Below are positions 53,223 through 62,004 of a DNA stretch of 64,000 nucleotides, piece after piece. Source of the DNA: Lactobacillales bacterium (lineage in GTDB: Bacteria; Bacillota_I; Bacilli_A; RF39; UBA660). The translations under genes were made by a program, and so were the position numbers. The number at the start of each line of letters is the position of its first letter. Within the stretch, counting starts at the first letter, position 1. The notes under the pieces were generated by a model, which saw nothing but the letters and a program-made list of their open reading frames with translations, ran no database searches and was not told where the DNA came from. Location of the stretch: NCBI GenBank assembly GCA_015059545.1, contig SVAG01000004.1, positions 90,361-154,360 on the forward strand, given 5' to 3'.

Positions 53223-55199
53223 ATGATTGATTTTGATAAAAAAATGGATGATATAATTAGTGATTATTATAGTACTATAGGTAAATTTGATAATGTTTCA
53301 AATTTAATGTCATTAAGAAATTATACAATAAATGAAAATGATGATGATGAAACAAAAAGAATAAAAGAAGCTAGAAAAAATGAGTTATTAATAGATTTAG
53401 GAAGAGTTGCAGAGCTAGCTTTTAAATATCTTATAAAAATAAGAAGAGCAAATTTGTTTCCAAATGAACCATATTCAGATACCATCATTAATGGAAATAA
53501 AGTTAAAGGGTTTAAAGAAAAAGAAACTTTGTCAGCTGGTGTAATAAGAGAGCTTGGTACTAAAGCTAAAGCTTCAAATGATGATATTAATTTTCTCATA
53601 AACTTTGAAGGTATGAAGCCACATTCGCATAATTTTTATTATTTATATTTAATAATAGATAAATTTATGCCTGATATTAAGGATAAAATTAATGAAATAG
53701 TTGGTTTAAAATTAAAATCTGATTATGTTGATGAAAATTCTGATAAATTTTATAGTGAAGCATTAATGTATTTTCTTTTTCCAAATTGTGAAGTAATAAA
53801 AAGTGACATAGAAAATGAAGGATTAGCAGAAAAAATACGAAATGAAACACAAAAAATGAAAGAAACAATTTCGTATAGTGGAGATATATTTACAAGATTA
53901 AGATATTATGCAAATAATACATTTGATAAGAGTTTTAGTGTTGAAGAATTATATACTATGGTATCAAAAATAATCTTTTTTATAAAAATAGTTCATTTTT
54001 TTAATGAAAAATTGGATTTTGATCCAGAAGTTGCATTCTCTTATTATTTGTTAAAAAATGATGATAGAATATGTAAATTTGATAATAATATAACACTTAG
54101 TGATGATAATATAAAAGAAATTTATGCACATAATAAATATAGCAAAAATGCTGATATTATTATGATAAGTTTATTTTGTACATCTTTATCAGCGGATGAA
54201 ATAATTGAAATTTTTAATAGTAATGAAATAAATGAAAATGATTGTTTTAGTATTTTAGCAAGAGATTTAAATTTAGAAACAGTATTATATTTTAGGAGTA
54301 TAGGAATAAATAATTATGATGATATGGATTATGAATTAATAAAAAAATCTATTACACCTGAAGAAAGAATGCTAAATGCAGTGTTTGGTCAAAGATATAC
54401 TTTAGAAGAATATAAAGTTTTACGTGAACGACATGATGCTAATCAATTTCCTGGAATATTAGATTTACTATATTGGATGTCACCAGCTGAAATTGATGAA
54501 TTAAGAAAATATCCTACTAGTTTAAAATTTTTTATAAATGAATTTGATTTTTTTAGAGCTAATGAAATATATAAAAAAAATATCTTTAAAAAATTATTGA
54601 ATATGTCAGAATTTGATGAAAATCCTGATGCATGGTATGGTGTAAATCCGAAAAAATGGCAGATATATTCTAATATCTCAAAACTTTTGATGAAAGATCC
54701 TTTAAATAGTGGAATAATTAATAATCTAAATTTTGATATAGATAGAAATCTAGAAAACATAAAAGAAAATATAAAATTTTTTAAAAATAATAAAAAATTG
54801 TTGAGAGTTATGCCTTTAATGTTAGATTTTGAAGATAACAAATATATTTTAAATATACTAATAAATAATGGCTTAGATATCAATAATTTAGAAGAATTTG
54901 ATTCTACAATTCTATGTTTTCCAGTAAAATTGGTGGAATTTATAGAAAGATTATTTTCAATTAATAATATACCTTTAATTGTAGATAATAATGTTAATCC
55001 ATTAGTTTTAAATGTTATTTCTTTAATAAGTAATAATATGACAAAAAATCCAGTAATAGATAATTTGGTATGTAAGAAGACAGGAATGGATAAAGAAGAA
55101 TTACTTAAAGGAAATAAAAAACTTGAAAGTTTACTTAAAAACAGAAATGTTTTGATGGATTATGTAAATAATAATAGTACAAATTTTTCAAAGAAATAA
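53223..55199 (+). CDS. Unknown 658-aa helical protein
   Basis: No family recognised. No signal peptide or membrane segment; mostly charged helices. GRVAELAFKYLIKIRRANLFPNEPYSD and a later MKPHSHNFYYLYLIIDKF in the first 160 residues look like a conserved helical unit, distantly like HEPN-type folds, but I see no R-x4-H motif. The last 300 residues (from NAVFGQRYTLEEYKVLRERH) have leucine-rich helical repeats such as LLRVMPLMLDFEDNKYILNILINNGLDINNL, reminiscent of transcription-terminator-like or ankyrin-type repeats. Monocistronic, ATG after TTGAGGTG. A defence or interaction protein is possible. Confidence 0.6.
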   Translation: MIDFDKKMDDIISDYYSTIGKFDNVSNLMSLRNYTINENDDDETKRIKEARKNELLIDLGRVAELAFKYLIKIRRANLFPNEPYSDTIINGNKVKGFKEKETLSAGVIRELGTKAKASNDDINFLINFEGMKPHSHNFYYLYLIIDKFMPDIKDKINEIVGLKLKSDYVDENSDKFYSEALMYFLFPNCEVIKSDIENEGLAEKIRNETQKMKETISYSGDIFTRLRYYANNTFDKSFSVEELYTMVSKIIFFIKIVHFFNEKLDFDPEVAFSYYLLKNDDRICKFDNNITLSDDNIKEIYAHNKYSKNADIIMISLFCTSLSADEIIEIFNSNEINENDCFSILARDLNLETVLYFRSIGINNYDDMDYELIKKSITPEERMLNAVFGQRYTLEEYKVLRERHDANQFPGILDLLYWMSPAEIDELRKYPTSLKFFINEFDFFRANEIYKKNIFKKLLNMSEFDENPDAWYGVNPKKWQIYSNISKLLMKDPLNSGIINNLNFDIDRNLENIKENIKFFKNNKKLLRVMPLMLDFEDNKYILNILINNGLDINNLEEFDSTILCFPVKLVEFIERLFSINNIPLIVDNNVNPLVLNVISLISNNMTKNPVIDNLVCKKTGMDKEELLKGNKKLESLLKNRNVLMDYVNNNSTNFSKK

Positions 55200-55225
55200 A
55201 GAAATATATCATTATTTAAATAATT

Positions 55226-55255
55226 AAAATCTCTTTTAATAGAGATTTTTTTTTA
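55226..55255 (+). terminator. Terminator after the 658-aa protein
   Basis: AAATCTCT and AGAGATTT arms, nine T; near copy of the hairpin at 53112. Confidence 0.85.
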
Positions 55256-55288
55256 GGATGTGCTATAATTTAGTTAGAAGGAGGATTT

Positions 55289-56293
55289 ATGATAAATAAG
55301 TATAGTATAAGTAAAGATGATAAATATTATAGAGCATTTCCTGATTTAATATTAGTAAACGATACATTAATATGTGTTTTCTCTGAAATGTGTGATGAAG
55401 AAAATGTATATAATATATGTATAACTAAATCACTTGATAGAGGTAAAACATGGAGTGATAGAAAAATATTAGTATCTAAATTAGATGATAATGGTAGATG
55501 GGATGCTCCAAGAATTAACAAGATGAAAGACGGAAATATTATTGTTACTAGTTCATGGTATTTAAATGGAGATAAAGATAAAAAAAGTAGTTATATTTAT
55601 ATGTTTTATTTAGATAATGAATTAAATGTAAGCAAAAAAATAAAAACAACTATGACAGGAATAGTACCAGATAAAATACTTGAATTAGAAGATAAATGGA
55701 TATTAATAACACATGAAAGAAACAATAATTTAGATGTAATTATTTATTATAGTTATGATAAAGGAAATACATGGACAGATAAAAAAATAATCGCATCAGA
55801 TTCAAATTATAATTTATGTGAAACATCAGCATTTAAAATAGATGATAAAATAGTTGCTGTTATGAGAGAAAATTCAGATAAAGGAATAGATGCATTAAAA
55901 ATAATATCGGATGATAATGGAAATACTTGGAGTCCAATATATAAAATGCCTATACCAGCTTGTCATAGACCAGTAATTACTAAATTAAAAGATTATTATT
56001 TAATAACATATAGATTTAATCAAGGTAAATTTATAGGTAGAGGAGTACATGGTCATAATGTAATGGGATGTTTACTTAAAAAAGAAGATATGTTAGAAAC
56101 TAATAGAGATAATATACAATCTAGAATATTTCCAATAGATTATGATAGAAATATAAATTCAAATTGCGGTTATACAGGAGTAGTAGAATTTGATGATGAA
56201 ATGATATATGTTGTATCACATATAGTAGATGATAATAAAGTAGGACAAATTAGAGGATATAGTTTTTATATAAAAGATATAGTTATTAATTAG
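55289..56293 (+). CDS. Sialidase-fold (Asp-box / BNR repeat) protein, cytoplasmic
   Basis: 334 aa, no signal peptide. Three Asp-box repeats are clear: SLDRGKTWSD, SYDKGNTWTD and SDDNGNTWSP. RWDAPRINKMKDGNIIVTSSWY, ACHRPVITKLKDYYLITYRF and GHNVMGCLLK complete a six-bladed propeller. Related to exo-alpha-sialidases and other glycoside hydrolases; the arginine triad cannot be assigned by eye. Lack of export suggests action on an imported sugar. AGAAGGAGG ribosome site. Starts a cluster with a nucleotidyltransferase-like gene and two GNATs at short spacing. Confidence 0.75.
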   Translation: MINKYSISKDDKYYRAFPDLILVNDTLICVFSEMCDEENVYNICITKSLDRGKTWSDRKILVSKLDDNGRWDAPRINKMKDGNIIVTSSWYLNGDKDKKSSYIYMFYLDNELNVSKKIKTTMTGIVPDKILELEDKWILITHERNNNLDVIIYYSYDKGNTWTDKKIIASDSNYNLCETSAFKIDDKIVAVMRENSDKGIDALKIISDDNGNTWSPIYKMPIPACHRPVITKLKDYYLITYRFNQGKFIGRGVHGHNVMGCLLKKEDMLETNRDNIQSRIFPIDYDRNINSNCGYTGVVEFDDEMIYVVSHIVDDNKVGQIRGYSFYIKDIVIN

Positions 56294-56303
56294 AGGTGAT
56301 AAT

Positions 56304-56702
56304 ATGGAAAAAAGAATGAATAAAGAAGAAATATTAGAATTAGTAGAAAGTTTAAAAGTAGATAAAAATGAATTTTTTATATTATCTACATCAGCACTTG
56401 TAATAAGAGATTTATTTTCTGATGCAGGTGATTTAGATATTGCTATTACTGAAAAAGGATTAGAACAATTAAAAGTTAATTTTGATTTAAAACCAAAAGG
56501 TAATGGTTGGTATATAGTAAGTGATAAAATAGAATGTATTGTAGATACTATGGACGATGATAAAGTAGAAAAATATGGTGATTACTATTTACAAAGTTTA
56601 ACTAAATATTTTGAATTCTTAGAAGAAAGCAATAGAGAAAAAGATAAAGAAAAATATAAAATAATAAAAAAAGAATTAGAAAAGAGAAATATAGATAAAT
56701 AA
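56304..56702 (+). CDS. Small nucleotidyltransferase-fold protein
   Basis: 132 aa. STSALVIRDLFSDAGDLDIAIT fits the G-S-x10-D-x-D-type metal motif of minimal nucleotidyltransferases (AbiEii/MNT-like), with DLDI as D-x-D. CIVDTMDDDKV may supply the third Asp. It is short and has a charged C-terminal helix. Activity and partner unknown. AGGTGATAAT precedes the ATG, 10 bases after the sialidase-fold gene. Confidence 0.55.
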   Translation: MEKRMNKEEILELVESLKVDKNEFFILSTSALVIRDLFSDAGDLDIAITEKGLEQLKVNFDLKPKGNGWYIVSDKIECIVDTMDDDKVEKYGDYYLQSLTKYFEFLEESNREKDKEKYKIIKKELEKRNIDK

Positions 56703-56718
56703 TATTGGATGTGATAAT

Positions 56719-57258
56719 GTGAATAATAAAAATTTAATATTAGTAGAACCTAAATTAGAAGAATACTCTTATGAACAAAAACTATTAAGTGATCCAGATA
56801 CAATGAGTTATAATGCTGGATATGATGTATCATATGATGGATATCATTATGATACAGGGTGTATAGATTTTCCTGAATCAAAATGGATAAATGATTTTGA
56901 AAAAAGAAAAGAAAAAGATAGATTTTTTGCATACATAAAAGATATAGAATTAAATGAATATGTTGGATATGTAAATTATCATTATAATAAAAATGATAAT
57001 AGATATGAATGTGGTATTGTAATAGAAGGAAAACATAGAAATAAAGGATATTCTAAAATAGGATTAAAACTATTATGTGAAGAAGCATTTAAAAATGGAA
57101 TAAATGAATTATATGACAACTTTGAAAAAGATAGAGAAAATACATTAAAAGTATTTGAAAGTATTGGATTTAAAATAATAGAAGAAACTAAATGGAAAAA
57201 ATTTGGTGAATATGTAGATGGAGTAGTTGTTTGTATAAAGAAAGAAGATTTAATATGA
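56719..57258 (+). CDS. GNAT family N-acetyltransferase, GTG start
   Basis: 179 aa. YECGIVIEGKHRNKGYSKIGLKLLCEEAF is the acetyl-CoA loop, and TLKVFESIGFKIIEET the C-terminal part. GTG start at 56719 after GGATGTGATAAT; no upstream ATG. Overlaps the next GNAT by four bases (ATGA), which indicates coupling. Substrate unknown. Confidence 0.88.
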   Translation: MNNKNLILVEPKLEEYSYEQKLLSDPDTMSYNAGYDVSYDGYHYDTGCIDFPESKWINDFEKRKEKDRFFAYIKDIELNEYVGYVNYHYNKNDNRYECGIVIEGKHRNKGYSKIGLKLLCEEAFKNGINELYDNFEKDRENTLKVFESIGFKIIEETKWKKFGEYVDGVVVCIKKEDLI

Positions 57259-57743
57259 AAATAGTAGAATATGAAGAAAAATATATAGAAGATGTTAAAG
57301 ACTTACTTGTTGAATTAGAAGAATATATTATCTCTATAGATGAAGATGAATTAGATCAACTTCATCCTGAATATAGAGAAAAAATGGCAATACTAGATTT
57401 AGAAGAAGTAGAAAACTATAATGGTAAGTGCTATTTAGCTATAGAAGAAGATAAAGTAATAGGGCTAATAATGGGATGTATTTATCCATATGATGAATAT
57501 GATTATTTAGATTATAAATGTCCTAAAAAAGGAGAAATAACTGAACTTATTGTAACTAATAAAGTAAGAAGTAATGGTGTAGGAAATGCTTTAATTAATA
57601 AAATGGAAGAATATTTTAAATCATTAGGATGTGAATATATTAAAGTAGATGTATTTGCTTATAATAAGAATGCTATTAATTTTTATGATAAAAAAGGATA
57701 TCATCCAAGAATGTTAGATATGATTAAGAAAATAGGGGATTAA
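57255..57743 (+). CDS. GNAT family N-acetyltransferase
   Basis: 162 aa from the ATG at 57255, which overlaps the preceding stop. KGEITELIVTNKVRSNGVGNALINKMEEYF is the acetyl-CoA binding loop, and NKNAINFYDKKGYHPRML the C-terminal helix-strand. Classical RimI-like length. The alternative upstream ATG at 57231 is inside the previous gene. Followed by a terminator. Confidence 0.9.
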   Translation: MKIVEYEEKYIEDVKDLLVELEEYIISIDEDELDQLHPEYREKMAILDLEEVENYNGKCYLAIEEDKVIGLIMGCIYPYDEYDYLDYKCPKKGEITELIVTNKVRSNGVGNALINKMEEYFKSLGCEYIKVDVFAYNKNAINFYDKKGYHPRMLDMIKKIGD

Positions 57744-57754
57744 TAAAAATAAAT

Positions 57755-57779
57755 GAAGAGATGAAATCTCTCTTTTTTT
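57755..57779 (+). terminator. Terminator after the GNAT pair
   Basis: AGAGAT and ATCTCT arms around GAA, followed by T run. Confidence 0.8.
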
Positions 57780-57834
57780 GTTGCTAAAAATTTGAAATTT
57801 GTTTGAAATAATAGGGAATTTTGTCTATTTATGG

Positions 57835-57840
57835 TATAAT
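57835..57840 (+). promoter_or_regulatory. -10 box of the type I RM operon
   Basis: TATAAT in TATGGTATAAT. It lies 34 bases before the inferred start codon of the first gene and inside the longer open frame, which rules out a TTG start at 57821. Confidence 0.65.
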
Positions 57841-57868
57841 TATTATTGAAATAGCGAGGTGTATATAT

Positions 57869-58576
57869 ATTAAAGAATTAGATGGAGAAAACAAGGAACA
57901 ATTGATATATTCACTATCTAATATTTTTGAATTACCTTCAAAAAATTTAATAAATATTTTGAGTGAATTACCAGATAATATAACTAAAGTAGAAGTATAT
58001 AACCAAGTTACTAAATTTGCTAAAAATAAGGAATACGATGTCATATATGTATTTCATTATACTAGATGTAGTGAAGAAATTAAAAAAAATATAGAGAAAT
58101 ATGGATTAGTTAATGCTATGGATGCAATGGATTACGTTTTTAGTGATATATATTTACATTTTCAGAAAAATATTTCAAACTATGATTACAAAAAATTAGT
58201 AAATAAAATTAGAAATAATTATTCTAATATAACTAGAAACCCAATAGGAGATAATTGTATAAATGGTCTTTTGTTAAATGTCTTACCTTATAATAAACCT
58301 CATTTTTTAATTAAGGGACAGGGACCAGAATTAGTATGTGATGTTATTAATGAAATGTCAAAGGAATATAATTTTTTTCAAAAATATCATGATTGTTTAA
58401 AACCATACATTATAAAAGTAAAAATAATAGATCAATGTAAAGAAAAATATTTAATTGAATTAACATACTATTTATATTTATTAGTAAAGAATGGCGATGA
58501 TTATTCAGGACTTGAATATACTCTTACATTTGGTGATACTCAAAATATAGTATATATAAAGGAAGTGGATGAATAA
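57869..58576 (+). CDS. Unknown protein heading the type I RM operon, probable ATT start
   Basis: 235 aa when read from ATT at 57869, seven bases after AGGTG (57857-57861); a TTG at 57821 would lie upstream of the -10 box, and no ATG or usable GTG is in frame near the ribosome site. I do not recognise a family. DVIYVFHYTRCSEEIKKNIEKYGL near residue 58 looks like the H-Y-T motif and following helix of ADP-ribosyltransferase-fold proteins, but other motifs are not clear. It ends one base before hsdM. Could be a regulator, antirestriction or toxin-like companion. Confidence 0.6.
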   Translation: MKELDGENKEQLIYSLSNIFELPSKNLINILSELPDNITKVEVYNQVTKFAKNKEYDVIYVFHYTRCSEEIKKNIEKYGLVNAMDAMDYVFSDIYLHFQKNISNYDYKKLVNKIRNNYSNITRNPIGDNCINGLLLNVLPYNKPHFLIKGQGPELVCDVINEMSKEYNFFQKYHDCLKPYIIKVKIIDQCKEKYLIELTYYLYLLVKNGDDYSGLEYTLTFGDTQNIVYIKEVDE

Positions 58577-58577
58577 A

Positions 58578-60146
58578 ATGAATAATAAAAAAGAATATGA
58601 AAGAGAAGAACTACATAAAACAATATGGAAAATAGCAAATGAACTTAGGGGTTCTGTTGATGGATGGGATTTTAAACAATATGTTTTAGGATTGTTATTT
58701 TATAGATTTATTTCAGAAAATATAGAACATTATGTTAATGAAAATCAAAGAAAAGCAGGGATTGAAAATTTTGAATATAGAAATATCAGTGATGAACAAG
58801 CATTAATGGGAAAATCACAAATATTAGAAGAAAAAGGATTTTTTATATTACCTAGTGAATTATTTTGTAATGTGAGAAAAAATGCAGATAAAAATGAAAA
58901 CTTGAATGTAGTTATTTCTAATATATTTAATAATATTGAAGCATCAGCTAGAGGAACAGCGTCTGAAAATGATGTTAAAGGATTATTTGATGATTTTACA
59001 ATTGATAATAAATTAGGTAATACAGTTGACGAAAGAAATGAAAAACTTGTTAAAATGCTTAATGCTATTGGAAATTTAAAACTAGGAGATTATTATGATA
59101 ATAATATAGATTTATTTGGTGATGCTTATGAGTTTCTAATGACTATGTATGCTTCTTCTGCAGGTAAATCAGGAGGAGAATTTTTTACTCCCCAAGAAGT
59201 AGGTGAATTACTTGCAAGAATAGTAATTCAAGATAAAACTTCAGTTAATAAAGTATATGATCCAGCTTGTGGTTCTGGAGGACTATTGTTAAAGTTTGCT
59301 AAGATATTAGGAAAAGAAAATGTAAAAGAAGGATTCTTTGGTCAAGAAATAAACTTAACAACGTATAACTTGGCTAGAATTAATATGTTTTTACATAATA
59401 TAAATTATAATAATTTCCATATTGCTAGAGGAGATACATTAGTTCATCCAGAACATTGGGATGATGAGCCTTTTGATGCAATTGTATCTAATCCTCCATA
59501 TTCAATTAAATGGGCAGGAAAAGAAAATCCAATATTAATAAATGATGAAAGATTTGCTGCTGCTGGTGTATTAGCACCTTCATCAAAAGCGGATTTAGCA
59601 TTTACAATGCATATGTTATCATGGTTAAGTCCAAAAGGTACTGCTGCAATAGTTGAGTTTCCTGGTGTACTTTATAGGGGTGGAGCAGAGCAAAAGATAA
59701 GACAATATATGATTGATAATAACTTTGTAGAAGCAGTTATTCAATTACCATCTGATTTATTCTTTGGAACATCAATTGCTACATGTATATTAGTATTAAA
59801 GAAAAATAAAACAGACAATAATATATTATTTGTAGATGCTAGCGAAGAATTTGTTAGAAATACAAATAAAAATAAATTATCAGATGAAAATATAAATAAC
59901 ATTGTTAATTTGTTAAAAGAAAGGGTATCAATAGATAATAAAGCTTATTTAGCAACTTATGATGAAATAAAAGAAAATGATTATAATATATCAGTAAATT
60001 CATATTTAAAAACAAATACCGGAGAAGTAGAAATAGATATAGAAGAAGTAAATAAAAAATTAGCAGAAATAGTTCCAAGACAACAACAAATAAGAAATGA
60101 ACTTGAAGAAATAATCAGAGAATTGGAGTCTGATTATTATGAGTAA
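58578..60146 (+). CDS. hsdM: Type I restriction-modification system methyltransferase subunit
   Basis: 522 aa from ATG 58578, eight bases after GGAAGTGG; an ATG at 58569 is too close to that site. N-terminal HsdM domain (TIWKIANELRGSVDGWDFKQYVLGLLFYRFIS), then SAGKSGGEFFTPQEVGELLARI, AdoMet motif YDPACGSGGLLLKF near 228 and catalytic NPPYSIKW near 305. It methylates adenine in the site chosen by HsdS. Overlaps hsdS by eight bases. Confidence 0.97.
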   Translation: MNNKKEYEREELHKTIWKIANELRGSVDGWDFKQYVLGLLFYRFISENIEHYVNENQRKAGIENFEYRNISDEQALMGKSQILEEKGFFILPSELFCNVRKNADKNENLNVVISNIFNNIEASARGTASENDVKGLFDDFTIDNKLGNTVDERNEKLVKMLNAIGNLKLGDYYDNNIDLFGDAYEFLMTMYASSAGKSGGEFFTPQEVGELLARIVIQDKTSVNKVYDPACGSGGLLLKFAKILGKENVKEGFFGQEINLTTYNLARINMFLHNINYNNFHIARGDTLVHPEHWDDEPFDAIVSNPPYSIKWAGKENPILINDERFAAAGVLAPSSKADLAFTMHMLSWLSPKGTAAIVEFPGVLYRGGAEQKIRQYMIDNNFVEAVIQLPSDLFFGTSIATCILVLKKNKTDNNILFVDASEEFVRNTNKNKLSDENINNIVNLLKERVSIDNKAYLATYDEIKENDYNISVNSYLKTNTGEVEIDIEEVNKKLAEIVPRQQQIRNELEEIIRELESDYYE

Positions 60147-61335
60147 GATAAATGATTTAATTAAAAAGTTGTGCCCTAATGGAGTTGAATATAAAAATAT
60201 AAAGGATTTATGTTTAGAAAATTTTTGGGTAATGCCTTCTACACCCAAATATCAAACTGAAGGTATACCGTACATAACATCTAAAAATATTAGAAATGGA
60301 ATTGTTATGTTTAATGATGTTAAATATATTACTGAAGACGATTACAAATCAATTTCAAATAATAGACCTATTAAAGAAAATGATTTTTTGGTAAGTATGA
60401 TTGGTACTATAGGTGAGGTTGGTATTGTTAAGTCAGATGATTTGCCTTTTTATGGTCAAAATATGTATTTGTTAAGATTAAATACTGAATTAGTAAGTAT
60501 TAAATTCTTTTATCATTATTTTACATCTGATAAAGTTAGAAATATATTACTTGGTGAGAAGAATAATGGTAATCAGGGATATTTAAAAACAAAGAATATA
60601 GAAATGTTAAAAATTCCTTGTCCCCCATTAGAAATACAAGAAGAAATAGTTAGAATTCTTGATAAATTTGGTGAGCTAGAAGCGAAGTTAGAAGCAGAAT
60701 TAGAAGCAAGAAAGAGTCAATACGAGTTTTGGCACGGAAAACTTTTAAATACTGAAAATTCAAATCAACAATATATAACTTTAGGTGATATTGGAAAAGT
60801 ATGTATGTGTAAAAGAATTATGAAAAATGATACATCTGATTCAGGTGATATTCCATTTTATAAAATTGGTACTTTTGGTAAGCAAGCTGATGCATATATT
60901 TCTTATGATATTTTTAATGATTATAAAAACAGATTTTCTTATCCTAAGAAAGGTGAAATATTAGTTTCGTGTTCAGGAACTATTGGTAGATCTGTAGTAT
61001 TTGATGGGGAAGATGCTTATTTTCAAGATTCAAATATTGTATGGCTAAGTAATGATGAAAGTAAAGTATTAAATAAGTTTTTATATTATTTTTATCAAAC
61101 ATCTCCTTGGAATATATCCGATGGTGGAACTATTAAGAGATTATATAATAATCAATTCATATCAGTCAAAGTTCCATTGTATTCTTTGGAAGAACAAAAA
61201 AAGATTGTTAATATATTAGAACGTTTTGATAAATTGATTAATGATATATCTGTTGGTCTTCCTGCAGAAATAGAGTTAAGAAGAAAGCAATATGAGTATT
61301 ATAGAAATAAATTATTAAGTTTTGAGGAGATATAA
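60139..61335 (+). CDS. hsdS: Type I restriction-modification specificity subunit
   Basis: 398 aa with two target-recognition domains (about 15-150 and 215-350), each followed by a conserved helix (PPLEIQEEIVRILDKFGELEAKLEAELEARKSQYEFW and YSLEEQKKIVNILERFDKLINDI). Helix spacing sets the gap in the bipartite DNA target. Both halves have the GTIGEVGIV / GTIGRSVVF motif. Starts inside the hsdM end. No invertible or partial hsdS copies are visible in the window. Confidence 0.96.
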   Translation: MSKINDLIKKLCPNGVEYKNIKDLCLENFWVMPSTPKYQTEGIPYITSKNIRNGIVMFNDVKYITEDDYKSISNNRPIKENDFLVSMIGTIGEVGIVKSDDLPFYGQNMYLLRLNTELVSIKFFYHYFTSDKVRNILLGEKNNGNQGYLKTKNIEMLKIPCPPLEIQEEIVRILDKFGELEAKLEAELEARKSQYEFWHGKLLNTENSNQQYITLGDIGKVCMCKRIMKNDTSDSGDIPFYKIGTFGKQADAYISYDIFNDYKNRFSYPKKGEILVSCSGTIGRSVVFDGEDAYFQDSNIVWLSNDESKVLNKFLYYFYQTSPWNISDGGTIKRLYNNQFISVKVPLYSLEEQKKIVNILERFDKLINDISVGLPAEIELRRKQYEYYRNKLLSFEEI

Positions 61336-61336
61336 C

Positions 61337-61990
61337 ATGACAGAACAAGAGTTTTATAAATTGTATTGGAATCCGTATAAGCAAATTGAAGATGAATTTA
61401 TTGAAACATTTAAATATGTAGATTTTTCGGAAAATAATTATAATGTTTATTCATCAAAATTTTTAAAATTGATTTTACAAATTGGTAGTGAAATAGATAT
61501 TTGTTTAAAATTGTATGTGAATATGTTGCATTCAGGAAGTTATAATAATATTAATGAATATAGAAATATTATAGAAGAATATGATAATGAACTTGTGGAA
61601 GAAAAGGTATTAATTAAAAATTTTGAAGTAAATTTACAACCTTGGTTAGGATTAACAAACGAAAATAATGATGTAATTTGGTGGAAAATATATAATAGTA
61701 TTAAACATGATAGAACTAAAGAAGTCTCAATAAATGGAATTAATCAAAAGGCATATATGTTTGCAACTTTGTATAATGTTCTTATTTCTTTGGGAGGATT
61801 ATATGTTGTATTAATGAACATTTTTTCAAATGTAAAAAATAGTAGAGATGATTCCCCATTACCCAATTCAAAAATTTTTAAATTGATTAGTGATAGATGG
61901 AGTAACTGTAGATGGTATTCCATAGGATATGTTAGTATTGGTGCGGATGGGTATCTATATATGGATAATACAAAGGAATTTTGGTTTTGA
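61337..61990 (+). CDS. Unknown protein between hsdS and hsdR, possibly HEPN-like
   Basis: 217 aa from ATG 61337 after GAGGAGATATAAC, directly behind hsdS. Helical. DVIWWKIYNSIKHDRTKEV near residue 120 resembles the N-x-IKH-x-R segment of HEPN-like proteins, and KLILQIGSEIDICLKLYVNML the preceding helix. HEPN proteins are often RNases or toxins in defence loci. It could serve as an alternative effector when restriction fails, but this is inference from position. No catalytic proof. Confidence 0.6.
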   Translation: MTEQEFYKLYWNPYKQIEDEFIETFKYVDFSENNYNVYSSKFLKLILQIGSEIDICLKLYVNMLHSGSYNNINEYRNIIEEYDNELVEEKVLIKNFEVNLQPWLGLTNENNDVIWWKIYNSIKHDRTKEVSINGINQKAYMFATLYNVLISLGGLYVVLMNIFSNVKNSRDDSPLPNSKIFKLISDRWSNCRWYSIGYVSIGADGYLYMDNTKEFWF

Positions 61991-62004
61991 AGAGGTGAGT
62001 GTTA

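Noticed and set aside
57821..57868. TTG start of the gene heading the RM operon
   Set aside because: The consensus -10 box lies inside that extension and the added residues are hydrophobic without a ribosome site.
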